Source: Flavobacterium cauense R2A-7
GTDB lineage: Bacteria; Bacteroidota; Bacteroidia; Flavobacteriales; Flavobacteriaceae
Direction of reading: 5' to 3'
Assembly: GCF_000498475.1 (NCBI RefSeq)
Contig: NZ_AVBI01000016.1
Coordinates: forward strand, 1-64,000
DNA: 64,000 nt
Below are positions 8,056 through 16,765 of this stretch, in pieces (position 1 is the stretch's first letter; every line of letters begins with the position of its first letter). Both the position numbers and the translations under genes were made by a program. The notes beneath the pieces were generated by a model. The model did no database searches. It was not told the DNA's origin and was given only the letters and a program-made list of their open reading frames with translations.

Positions 8056-9987
8056 ATGTCAAAAAAGATACTCTTTTTTTTACTGTTATTTCCCTTTTTT
8101 AGCAAGGCGCAAGATATACAGGCACACATCAATTCCCTGAAAGCGGAACTAAAAATCAAGCCCAATCTAGAAAGAACCACGCAAATCTATTCTGATTTAA
8201 CTTGGGATTACATGGATGTTTCGCTTGATTCTGCCATAGTTTATGGAGAAAAAGCGTTAGCATTAGCTCATAAAACCAAGAAACACAAATTAATTTCACA
8301 ATGTTATTCTAATTTAGGAGGAGTATATTTACGAAAAGAGAACTTTAAAAAATCGGAAGAAAATTATCAAAAGGCAATCCAAATTAGAACCACAAATAAA
8401 GATTTTGAAGGTGTTGCTAAAGCGAAAATCAACATTGGGAATGTGTTTGCAAGCAAGCAAGAGTATGTGTCAGCGACCAAATATTTTATCGAGGCAATTC
8501 AATATTTTGAAGGTAAAAACGATACCATCGTAAGTTTGACCAAAGGGAATCTAGGTTTGATTTTCTACGAAATGAAGAACTTTCCGAAAGCCATTAAATA
8601 TTTAGAAGAATCAACCGATTTTTTGAAAAAGAATAACATGCAACAAGGTTTGTGTCACACGTATCTTTCTCTTGGTGATGTGTATTTGGATAAAAAAGAC
8701 ACTTTGAAAGCCCTGAATTCATACAAAATAAGTCTCGAAAATTGTAAATCGTGCAAAGACAATCTTGGGATTTCAACTCTAAATCAGCGAATTGGGGCAG
8801 TACATTCCGCAAAAGGAAATTCAGAAAACGCGAAGAAGTATTATCAAATTTCAGAGAAACTTTTAAAAGAATTAAATTCAGAAATTGAGCAAACGAATGT
8901 AATGTTGTCAAAATCAGAAGACTTCATTCAGCAAAAAAAATATCGTGAAGCTTACGAAATGTTGTTGCAAGTTAAAAAGATTCACAAAGAATATCATTCC
9001 GACAGGTATTTGCTGGAAACCTACAAAAAATTAACTCTTGTTTGTTTGTATCAAGAAATGAAAGATAGTAGTGCTTTTTATTTTAATCAATATGCTAGTT
9101 TAAAAGATGAAAAACTAAAAGCATCTGTCTTAGAGCAAACCGCAGAATTGGAAACGAAATATGAAACGGCAAAAAAGGAAAAATTATTATTGCAAAAAGA
9201 AGTCGAATCCAAACGAAAAACCGCGACCATAATCATTTTAGCATTAGTGGCTTTTTTTATTGCATTGGTTGGCTTCCTGATTTACCGTCAGCTGAAACTT
9301 AAAAACCAGCAGCAACAACAGGAGTTTCAGTTGAAATCCGCCATTGCGCAAATTGAAACGCAAAATAAACTCCATGAACAGCGGTTGGCGATTTCAAGGG
9401 ATTTGCACGATAATATCGGTGCGCAGCTGACCTTCATCATCTCTTCGGTGGAAAATCTCAAATTCGGTTTTCCTGGCATTGAGGAGAAGGTGAAAACCCA
9501 TTTGTCGAAAATCAGTGACTTTACCCAAACCACTATAGTGGAATTACGCGACACAATTTGGGCGATGAACACGAATGAGTTCAAATTTGAAGATCTGAGT
9601 TCCCGCATCTATAATTTTATCGAAAAGGCGCAATCGGTTAGAGAAAATATCCGTTTTCAGTTTGTAATCGACGATAATGTGAAAGAAGCAAAATTTTCTT
9701 CTCTGGAAGGCATTAACCTTTACCGAACCATTCAGGAAGCGGTTAACAATGCGATGAAATATGCCGATGCCGATGCAATAACGGTGCACGTGCTTCGCGA
9801 AATTGAAACCATAAAAATCGAAATTAAAGACAACGGGAAAGGATTTGATGCCGATGAAACGGATTACGGTAACGGACTATACAACATGAAAAAACGAATC
9901 GAAGAAATCGGCGGGACTTTTCAGCTGCATTCCGAAATTTCAAAAGGAACCACAGTAACGGTAATGTTAACCCATAAAAACTGGTAA
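8056..9987 (+). CDS. TPR-containing sensor histidine kinase (HisKA_3/NarX-DesK type), paralog 2
   Basis: The 643-residue kinase has a signal peptide (1-18, ending FFSKAQ), a TPR sensor (about 25-345), a coiled coil, one membrane helix (about 389-411), then HisKA_3 with RDLHDNIGAQL (His451) and HATPase with EAVNNAMKYA, DNGKGF and GNGLYNMKKR. It parallels the kinase at 2281-4053. The catalytic halves share a 29-nt identical DNA stretch around the phospho-acceptor His, while the TPR sensors differ strongly, so the two kinases probably read different cues. The sensor half looks visibly more AT-rich than the kinase half. The stop codon directly abuts the ATG of the regulator (TAA then ATG), indicating translational coupling. 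Confidence 0.93.
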   Translation: MSKKILFFLLLFPFFSKAQDIQAHINSLKAELKIKPNLERTTQIYSDLTWDYMDVSLDSAIVYGEKALALAHKTKKHKLISQCYSNLGGVYLRKENFKKSEENYQKAIQIRTTNKDFEGVAKAKINIGNVFASKQEYVSATKYFIEAIQYFEGKNDTIVSLTKGNLGLIFYEMKNFPKAIKYLEESTDFLKKNNMQQGLCHTYLSLGDVYLDKKDTLKALNSYKISLENCKSCKDNLGISTLNQRIGAVHSAKGNSENAKKYYQISEKLLKELNSEIEQTNVMLSKSEDFIQQKKYREAYEMLLQVKKIHKEYHSDRYLLETYKKLTLVCLYQEMKDSSAFYFNQYASLKDEKLKASVLEQTAELETKYETAKKEKLLLQKEVESKRKTATIIILALVAFFIALVGFLIYRQLKLKNQQQQQEFQLKSAIAQIETQNKLHEQRLAISRDLHDNIGAQLTFIISSVENLKFGFPGIEEKVKTHLSKISDFTQTTIVELRDTIWAMNTNEFKFEDLSSRIYNFIEKAQSVRENIRFQFVIDDNVKEAKFSSLEGINLYRTIQEAVNNAMKYADADAITVHVLREIETIKIEIKDNGKGFDADETDYGNGLYNMKKRIEEIGGTFQLHSEISKGTTVTVMLTHKNW

Positions 9988-10635
9988 ATGATACGATTGG
10001 CAATTGTTGACGACAATACTTTTTTGCAGAAAACCATTCAGGATAAGCTTGCTTTTTTTGATGAGGTAAGCGTTAAATTCAAAGCAATGAACGGCTTGGA
10101 ATTACTGGAGAAATTAGAGAAAAACCATAATTTAGATTTAATTCTGATGGACATCGAAATGCCGAAAATGAACGGTATTGAAGCCACGGAAATCATCAAG
10201 AACCGTTATCCCCAAATCAAAATCATCATGCTGACCGTTTTTGATAACGATGAGAATATTTTCCATTCGATTAAAGCGGGTGCTGACGGGTATCTGCTGA
10301 AAGAAATCAACCCGCAGGAACTTTATAATGCCATTAAAGAAACCTTAAACGGCGGTGCGATCATGACGCCTTCCATTGCTTTAAAAACATTGAAATTGTT
10401 CCGGAATCCTGCCGCGTTTGAAGACCTTCCCAACAAAGAAGAATACAACTTGACCGCTCGCGAAATTGAAGTGCTGGAGCAACTCAGCAAAGGCTTAAAA
10501 TACAATACGATCGCCGAAAACCTGTTTCTTTCCGTAGGAACCATCCGAAAACATGTGGAGAATATTTACACGAAATTGCAGGTGCACAACAAGTTGGAGG
10601 CCATTCAAAAAGCAAAATCCAATAAGCTGATTTAA
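9988..10635 (+). CDS. NarL/LuxR-family response regulator, paralog 2
   Basis: The 215-residue regulator has a receiver with Asp8/Asp9 and phospho-acceptor Asp55 (LMDIEMPKMNG), Lys in GYLLKEIN, and a C-terminal LuxR HTH (LTAREIEVLEQLSKGL ... TIRKHVENIYTKL). It is very similar along its length to the regulator at 4060-4716, and the recognition helices differ at few positions. It starts immediately after its kinase. A copy of the AATACG-N8-CGTATT palindrome begins 5 bp after its stop codon and faces the outer-membrane operon, as seen after the first regulator. Confidence 0.95.
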   Translation: MIRLAIVDDNTFLQKTIQDKLAFFDEVSVKFKAMNGLELLEKLEKNHNLDLILMDIEMPKMNGIEATEIIKNRYPQIKIIMLTVFDNDENIFHSIKAGADGYLLKEINPQELYNAIKETLNGGAIMTPSIALKTLKLFRNPAAFEDLPNKEEYNLTAREIEVLEQLSKGLKYNTIAENLFLSVGTIRKHVENIYTKLQVHNKLEAIQKAKSNKLI

Positions 10636-10639
10636 TCAA

Positions 10640-10688
10640 AATACGCATTTTTACGTATTTCCTTCCGTAAGGTAACAAGTTACTTTTA
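10640..10688 (+). promoter_or_regulatory. Palindromic operator plus -7 box, site D
   Basis: AATACG (10640-10645), 8 nt, CGTATT (10654-10659), then the -7 box TACTTTTA at 10681-10688, once more starting 22 nt after the palindrome. It precedes the outer-membrane barrel gene at 10721 and, by gene spacing, a six-gene operon that runs to the terminator at 17589. Confidence 0.8.
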
Positions 10689-10720
10689 TCCCATAATTAA
10701 TCAATACAAAACATTGCATT

Positions 10721-11440
10721 ATGGGATATTTTACTTCATTTAAATTTTCATCTCTTTTTACACTTCTGGTGTTGTTTTCTGTTCCGGTTTTGGCTCAGAA
10801 AAGCCATCCGGTTTCAGTAAAATTCAATTTAGGAACTTCTTTTTCAAAACCTACGGGCGAACTCGGGCAGGTTGCCACCAAAGGAAAAGCAATGCAATTG
10901 GCGACTTCCTTAGAAGTAGGCTATCATTTCAATTATACAAAAAACACCAAATTCGGAATCCGCATTGCCGGAGTTGCCGGACAGGATTGGGCCAATTTTC
11001 TTTCCAACGACCGCTTGACCGAATTAAAAGTGTCGGTACCGAGCGTAAAAGGCCGGATTTATCCACTTTCGTATAGCGGCCACATTGAGGATGGGTTGGA
11101 ACAATTGCTTCCGGGAGATCTGCCGCTCATGGTTGAGATTCCGGTTTACATCGGTATTTATTCGGTGTTCAACAGTTTGCACTTTGACTTTGGTGTAGGA
11201 AGCGGCAAAATTTTAGAAACGGCTTATGTCGATGAGGTTACTTTTCAGGACCAAACCGTAAAACGCACCATGAAGTATTTCGGTTGGGGTTTTCAACCTG
11301 TAATCTATCAGTCGGATTCCGAAAAATGGTCTTGTAATGCGCAATTCGATTTCGGAAAATATTCTTGGAAAAATGCCAACGGCGGAACGTCATCTTTTAA
11401 AAGCAATCAGGTGGGTTTCGGAGTACAATATAACTTTTAA
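10721..11440 (+). CDS. Outer-membrane beta-barrel protein, unknown function
   Basis: This 239-residue protein has a signal peptide (about 1-25, ending PVLAQ), then alternating strands and a C-terminal Phe after a strand ending GVQYNF, the usual signature of an outer-membrane barrel. The size suggests 8-10 strands. No specific family is recognised. It is the first gene after site D, and the lipoprotein gene follows after 16 bp, so the two are probably cotranscribed. Barrel call is moderately firm; function unknown. Confidence 0.78.
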   Translation: MGYFTSFKFSSLFTLLVLFSVPVLAQKSHPVSVKFNLGTSFSKPTGELGQVATKGKAMQLATSLEVGYHFNYTKNTKFGIRIAGVAGQDWANFLSNDRLTELKVSVPSVKGRIYPLSYSGHIEDGLEQLLPGDLPLMVEIPVYIGIYSVFNSLHFDFGVGSGKILETAYVDEVTFQDQTVKRTMKYFGWGFQPVIYQSDSEKWSCNAQFDFGKYSWKNANGGTSSFKSNQVGFGVQYNF

Positions 11441-11456
11441 AAAAAAATTAACGATT

Positions 11457-12755
11457 ATGAAAAATGTAACCACCTTTTTACTGTTTTTGGCCACTTTGGC
11501 TTTAGGGTCTTGTTCCTCTTCTGAAGACGGAGCTGATGGCAGCGGCGGAAGTACAATCGCTCAGGAAATTGAACCGGCGAAAAGTTTCTATTCCAACGCG
11601 GGAACGCCTTTTAAATTCAGATTATACAATTATCCTCCAACGGAAGGAAATTCTGCCAACAATAACAATCATACGGCCGATATTCATAAAATCATTGAAA
11701 ATAACGGACAAATTTCGGTCATAGGAAGGTATAGTGTTCCGGCCATTTCGCTTCAGTTTTCCGGCGCGGTTTTAAATGTTAACAGCGAATTCGTTTCTCC
11801 TCAGTCTTCAAACGCGGTAAGTGTTCCCAATACAAACGTTTTTGATGATTTCGAGGTGCTGGACAACGCGCGATTGATTTCGTATAATGCCACCGGAGGG
11901 GCTCACGGTTTGTACGGATTTACCGGAGCAAGAGTGAATGTGTACAATCCTGTTTTTTTCTCGGGTGCGGTATCTTCAAGTGCTAACCAAGGTTATATGC
12001 ATACTTTAAATGACAGCAACTTTATGTTAAGCATGGGGTTGAATTCGAATTACGGCAAACCGATGTTGTACCAATACATTCCGTCTACTTCCTCCTGGGA
12101 AGGATCGGTTGTTCCTGCCATGGATTATGTTCAGGGTAGTGGAATTAACATCCCAACCACAAACGATGCCTCCAAAGCCGGAAATTCCGACAAAGTATTT
12201 TGGGCATGGTTGAGTTATACGACTACGACAGATAACGGTAAAATCAATATCATAAGTTATAACGGTTCTTCGTTCAGCAATGTAACTTCATTAGACGGAA
12301 TCGGAAGTATCGGAACGACTTTCAGTATGGAATACAAACATTCCATCACTATTTATGAAAACCCGAATAATCTAAACAATCCGTATTTGGTAGTCAGACG
12401 TTACAATACCGACATTCTGGATATTTATAAGTTTACGGGTTCGAGCATTGAGATTGTGAAAACGGGTGTTACGCTACCAACGGCGATTCCGGTTATTTAC
12501 GGAACTACCCGAACTTTCAAAGAGTTGAAATTCACCGGGAATAATGTGTATTTGATTACGGGCTCTGATAAAAACCTCTACAAATTATCAGGTTCAACAT
12601 TTGTGGTGGACCGACCGAATGTAACCCTTGAAGGAGAACGAATCACCGCCATTGAAGGAACTTCCAGCGGATTACTGATGTCGGTTGCAAAAACCTTAAA
12701 TACTTCGCCACAGCCTAAAACGGTTTCCGATGTAATACTAATTCCAAACAATTAA
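11457..12755 (+). CDS. Lipoprotein of unknown function
   Basis: The 432-residue protein has a lipobox (LALGSC) with Cys19, followed by Ser/Gly/Asp-rich residues and then a beta-rich, Asn/Thr-rich domain. Recurrent aromatic strand motifs in the second half could be blades of a propeller, but no family signature is clear. I chose ATG 11457 because it gives the lipoprotein signal; an upstream in-frame start at 11337 would overlap the barrel gene by 100 bp. It lies 16 bp after the barrel gene and 4 bp before the next gene, as part of the site D operon. Confidence 0.78.
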   Translation: MKNVTTFLLFLATLALGSCSSSEDGADGSGGSTIAQEIEPAKSFYSNAGTPFKFRLYNYPPTEGNSANNNNHTADIHKIIENNGQISVIGRYSVPAISLQFSGAVLNVNSEFVSPQSSNAVSVPNTNVFDDFEVLDNARLISYNATGGAHGLYGFTGARVNVYNPVFFSGAVSSSANQGYMHTLNDSNFMLSMGLNSNYGKPMLYQYIPSTSSWEGSVVPAMDYVQGSGINIPTTNDASKAGNSDKVFWAWLSYTTTTDNGKINIISYNGSSFSNVTSLDGIGSIGTTFSMEYKHSITIYENPNNLNNPYLVVRRYNTDILDIYKFTGSSIEIVKTGVTLPTAIPVIYGTTRTFKELKFTGNNVYLITGSDKNLYKLSGSTFVVDRPNVTLEGERITAIEGTSSGLLMSVAKTLNTSPQPKTVSDVILIPNN

Positions 12756-12759
12756 AAAC

Positions 12760-14118
12760 ATGAAAAAGATACTAATTCTGGCATTATTGACAACCTTTTT
12801 CGCTAATGCCCAAATCGTAAAATACAAAGCTGCTGATTTCAAGCTTTCTTCCGATGTGACCAAATATGAAGAACAGGAATTTTATTATGATGCTGCTCAA
12901 AAGAAATATCAGCTGTCGAGCAAACGCACTACTTTCTTAAAAGGCGGATTGGTGACCAAAATCGAATCGGAAATGAACTACTTTATGTATGTCAAATCCA
13001 CGATGGATTTTGTATACAAGAACGGACTGATTGATAAAATGACCATTACAAGTTCCGGTACAGTCACCGAAGAAAAGTATGCGTACCAGAACGGTAAAAT
13101 CGTCAGTAAAACGGTAACCGGAGATACGCCTTCCAAAACCGAATATGCCTATGATGCCAAAGGAAATCTAAGCAAGGAAACCGTATATGAAGACGGTGTT
13201 TTGGTGAAGAAAATTGCGTATTCCAATTACACTACACCAACATCGTATTTCAAAAAAATAACGAATTGTTACAACGAAACGGTGCAAAGTACGTATGAGC
13301 AAACGTTTAAAAACAATTGCTTGATAATTGATAAAGTGGATGGCGAATATTATAAAGGACAATCCACCTATGAATACGACAAATACGGTAACGAACTTTC
13401 GATTACCAGCGATGGGAAAACCACAAAAAACAGTTATGGGTATGACGCAAAGGGCAATGTAATTCAGTCTATGAAAATTCAGCAGGGGTTTGACGGAATG
13501 GCGGATACCAATTATTTCACGTTTGCCAAGATGACGTATGCGAATGGAAAATCGACGGGGAATATTGATTTTGATGCAAGTTTTGTGAAGAAATACGAAC
13601 CGTCATCGGCTTCCTACGACGTAAATTTTGCTTTTAATACCGTTAGCGGCGAAGAATTGACTAAAGCATTAGACGGTTTGAAGGCTTCGTTGCAATCGAA
13701 TTATAAAATCAGAAAAAATCAGGACAATACTTTTACCATACAAGATGCCAACGGCGAGGAAATTACCAACGATGTCGATGCCGTAAAAAGTAAAAACGAT
13801 ATTCTGGTTTACGACATCCTTTTCAAGAAAAACCTGATGCTGAAAAAATTCTACACGGCTGATATAAAAACAGGGGAGTGGTACAACATGGAAGAAATGA
13901 CGACACCATCCGGTTATTTCTGGATTTTCTCGGAAACACCGGAGTTCTTTGTGGTGAAAAACGGAGTTGTTGTTGACATGTCGTTGTATAAATTGGTAAA
14001 AACACAGAAAGAAGATGATTTTATAGTTCAGGAAGCCGGTATCGATAAATACATTATCCGTAATCTGAATTCAAAAGGCTTTGAGACGTTTTATCCGCTA
14101 GAATTTTTAAATAATTAA
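12760..14118 (+). CDS. Secreted YD-like repeat protein, tandem paralog 1
   Basis: This 452-residue protein has a signal peptide (1-18, ending FANAQ). The N-terminal half (about 20-270) is made of YD/Rhs-like strand repeats such as YDAKGNLSKE and YDAKGNVIQS. The C-terminal half (about 275-452) is a conserved beta-rich domain with a GEWYNMEEMTTPSGYFW segment. Both halves recur in the two genes that follow. The shared N-terminus after cleavage has the form xxxxxDFxLSxDVxxYE. I recognise no named family for the C-terminal domain. Location is periplasmic or outer surface. It is fourth from the end of the site D operon. Confidence 0.8.
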   Translation: MKKILILALLTTFFANAQIVKYKAADFKLSSDVTKYEEQEFYYDAAQKKYQLSSKRTTFLKGGLVTKIESEMNYFMYVKSTMDFVYKNGLIDKMTITSSGTVTEEKYAYQNGKIVSKTVTGDTPSKTEYAYDAKGNLSKETVYEDGVLVKKIAYSNYTTPTSYFKKITNCYNETVQSTYEQTFKNNCLIIDKVDGEYYKGQSTYEYDKYGNELSITSDGKTTKNSYGYDAKGNVIQSMKIQQGFDGMADTNYFTFAKMTYANGKSTGNIDFDASFVKKYEPSSASYDVNFAFNTVSGEELTKALDGLKASLQSNYKIRKNQDNTFTIQDANGEEITNDVDAVKSKNDILVYDILFKKNLMLKKFYTADIKTGEWYNMEEMTTPSGYFWIFSETPEFFVVKNGVVVDMSLYKLVKTQKEDDFIVQEAGIDKYIIRNLNSKGFETFYPLEFLNN

Positions 14119-14120
14119 GT

Positions 14121-15425
14121 ATGAGAACAATGGTTTTGTTGTTGGTTTTCGGATGGGCTTCTGCGCAGGAAAATCATTTGACTTCTGATTTCCATCTCTC
14201 TAAAGATGTGGTTAACTATGAATCGGTTGAATATGCCTATAATGTAATTCTTAAAAAATTTGAAGCTTCCAAAACCGATATTTTAGAGTTCAAAGAAGGG
14301 AAGTTGCTGAAAAAGTCGCATCAGGAGTCCGGTATTTTTGGCGGAGTAATGAATACCGTGGAGCAATTTTCGTATAACGGAAAAGGCCAACTAATTACAA
14401 TTGAAGCCAAAGGCAGATATCCGAAAAATTTTTATTATGACAATCAAGGAAGGCTTGTTAAAGTTGAAATACCAAGAAATACTGAAGAAAAAATCTCAGA
14501 AGAATTTACCTATGATAAAAAGGGAAATTTGGTAAAATGGGTTAAAAAAACAGGTTCCTTCATTGATCAGGAAAAAGTGTTTTTCAATTATACTTCGTCA
14601 AAGAATTACCACTACAAATTGAAATACTATCAAGCTATGAAGAACGAACTGCTGTTTTCGGAAGAAGGCGAGTATAAAAACGATGTTAGAATAACATACA
14701 AACACATTAGCGCTAAAGACAACGAAGTAACCTTGTATACTCTGGATTATGATGCTTATGGGAATTTGGTAAAATCATCCACCAACCCTAATTATTCTAA
14801 TGAAACTGTTTATGGTTATGACGAAAAAGGGAATGTTATCAAAGAACGCAGTAATGATGCCGCCGAATTGTATTCTAAATTCTCAAAAGTAACGTTTAAA
14901 GACGGAACCACGTCGGGAAGCACCACTTTTGCACCGTATTTTACAAAAGGAATCCAACAGCCGATTCTTCTCCAGTCCATGAATAAAAACCAGAAGGAGA
15001 AGTATAAAGTAATGAAAACGGGTCCGGTAAACTATCAGGTGAAAAACAGCAAAGGCGAAACCGTGCCGATTAATACCAAGGAAAGCATGATTTTCGAGCG
15101 AAAAGATTTGTTTTTCTACGATGCCAAAACGAATGAAACCGTTGTGCTGTTTGGTTTGTTCACCGATGCTTTTAAAGCAAACGAATGGTATGATGCCGTT
15201 ACTTATAATTCGCCAACAGGGAAGCATATTGTAGTAAATACCGATTGGAATTTCTTTATTCTGGAAAAAGGAAATGTAGCGGAATCTTCTCAATACAAAC
15301 TCCACAAAGGAATCGACGGAAACACTTTGATAATTGCCGAAGCGGGCAAGGAAAGCTATTTCGTTCCGCATTTAGATCAGCTGCAGGCTTTGGTTATTTA
15401 TCCACTGGAACAAATTTCGAAATGA
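14121..15425 (+). CDS. Secreted YD-like repeat protein, tandem paralog 2
   Basis: The 434-residue protein has a short signal peptide (1-16, ending WASAQ), then ENHLTSDFHLSKDVVNYE, the family start. YD-like repeats (YDKKGNLVKW, YDAYGNLVKS, YDEKGNVIKE) fill about 20-260, and the conserved C-terminal domain with EWYDAV and NSPTGKH fills about 265-434. It starts 2 bp after paralog 1, and its stop codon overlaps the start of paralog 3 (ATGA), so translation is coupled. Function unknown. Confidence 0.8.
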   Translation: MRTMVLLLVFGWASAQENHLTSDFHLSKDVVNYESVEYAYNVILKKFEASKTDILEFKEGKLLKKSHQESGIFGGVMNTVEQFSYNGKGQLITIEAKGRYPKNFYYDNQGRLVKVEIPRNTEEKISEEFTYDKKGNLVKWVKKTGSFIDQEKVFFNYTSSKNYHYKLKYYQAMKNELLFSEEGEYKNDVRITYKHISAKDNEVTLYTLDYDAYGNLVKSSTNPNYSNETVYGYDEKGNVIKERSNDAAELYSKFSKVTFKDGTTSGSTTFAPYFTKGIQQPILLQSMNKNQKEKYKVMKTGPVNYQVKNSKGETVPINTKESMIFERKDLFFYDAKTNETVVLFGLFTDAFKANEWYDAVTYNSPTGKHIVVNTDWNFFILEKGNVAESSQYKLHKGIDGNTLIIAEAGKESYFVPHLDQLQALVIYPLEQISK

Positions 15426-16762
15426 TGAAAAATATAATAGTTTTCTTGTTTTCGGTATGTTGTTTTGCCCAACAGCAGTTTCGTACTTCCGATTTTGGTT
15501 ATTCAGACGATGTGGTAAAAGTGGAAGAATGCTTGTATAAGTTCCATCCGGACGAAAGGGTTTTTAAGGTGCAAAATTCCTATACCACCGCTTTTGAAAA
15601 ATCGTATTTCAAAAAGCAAAAAATAGCATCGTTTTTTGATGAAGGAAGCAGTGTGGGCGAATATCACTACACGTATAATAAGGATAAAACCATCGCAGCC
15701 ATTGTGTACAAACCCGTTAACGGAAGTTTCGGGAAACTAACTGAAATTCACTTTCAGTATGAAAAAGGAAAGCTGAAACGTATGGTAATTGCAGGGATTT
15801 CTAACACGGATTACGAATATGATGCCAAAGGAAATCTACGAAAAGAAACTGAAAAAGACCTTTACGGCAACGTCACGGAAATTGCAGACTATTTCAAGTA
15901 TACAGCCCCAAAAACGTATGAAAAAACAAAGATATCCTATGATGCCAATAAGAAAGTGACTTTCACCACCAAGGAAACTTTTGTAAACGGAAAAGTTGTA
16001 CTGAAAACAGCACAATCGGAAACCTTAACATGGAAAAATACGTTTGAATATGATTCGTATGGTAATCTAATTCATCAATTGTATGACGATGCTTCCGAAC
16101 TTCGTTACCATTACGAATTCGACGCTAAAAACAATCGGATTAAAATTGCAAAATTGAGTCCGTCGCAGCCTGAAGACCATTCGTTTACTTTCGTTAAAAT
16201 CACGTATGCCGATGGAACAATTTCCGGAGACACGGCTGTCGATTATGATTTTATAAAGAAGCATGATAAGGTTTTCCGGGAACGCGATTCGTTGCTGCAA
16301 CATCACAGGAAGGTCACTTATTCCGGGAACAGCAAAGGCTATCTTCAGCTTTTAAAGGGAGAAAATAGCGATTTTGAAGTGCAGGACACCTATGATAATG
16401 ACTTTACTAAAGTGGTGAAATTGTTGCCGTCTCCGGTGGACTATCACGCAATCGTGTTTTGTGAGGTCGACAACAGTACGCATTTCGCAAAAGAATTTTT
16501 TGCCGATACTTTTGAAAGACACCGGTGGTTTGATTTGGAACAAGTTTCCTCGCCAACAGGAATGTTTTGGATGAAGAATGAAAAGAATAAGATTTTTATT
16601 TATAAAAGCGGGCAATTTCTTTCGACAGCTAATTTTTCGGTAAAACCTGACGCTTCCGATGAAAAAGATTTATTGCTTAATGATGGCATTAACAATCCGT
16701 ACCTGCTCAAAGCGGTGGACGAAGTCGAAGTTGGAAAACTGTATCCTATTTATAAAAAATAA
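15422..16762 (+). CDS. Secreted YD-like repeat protein, tandem paralog 3
   Basis: The 446-residue protein has a signal peptide (1-17, ending CCFAQ), then RTSDFGYSDDVVKVEE, YD-like repeats (YDAKGNLRKE, YDSYGNLIHQ) and the family C-terminal domain with HRWFDLEQVSSPTGMFW. I use ATG 15422, which overlaps the previous stop codon by 4 nt; the frame stays open further upstream, but that would cover paralog 2 and lose the signal peptide. Function unknown. Confidence 0.8.
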   Translation: MMKNIIVFLFSVCCFAQQQFRTSDFGYSDDVVKVEECLYKFHPDERVFKVQNSYTTAFEKSYFKKQKIASFFDEGSSVGEYHYTYNKDKTIAAIVYKPVNGSFGKLTEIHFQYEKGKLKRMVIAGISNTDYEYDAKGNLRKETEKDLYGNVTEIADYFKYTAPKTYEKTKISYDANKKVTFTTKETFVNGKVVLKTAQSETLTWKNTFEYDSYGNLIHQLYDDASELRYHYEFDAKNNRIKIAKLSPSQPEDHSFTFVKITYADGTISGDTAVDYDFIKKHDKVFRERDSLLQHHRKVTYSGNSKGYLQLLKGENSDFEVQDTYDNDFTKVVKLLPSPVDYHAIVFCEVDNSTHFAKEFFADTFERHRWFDLEQVSSPTGMFWMKNEKNKIFIYKSGQFLSTANFSVKPDASDEKDLLLNDGINNPYLLKAVDEVEVGKLYPIYKK

Positions 16763-16765
16763 GTG

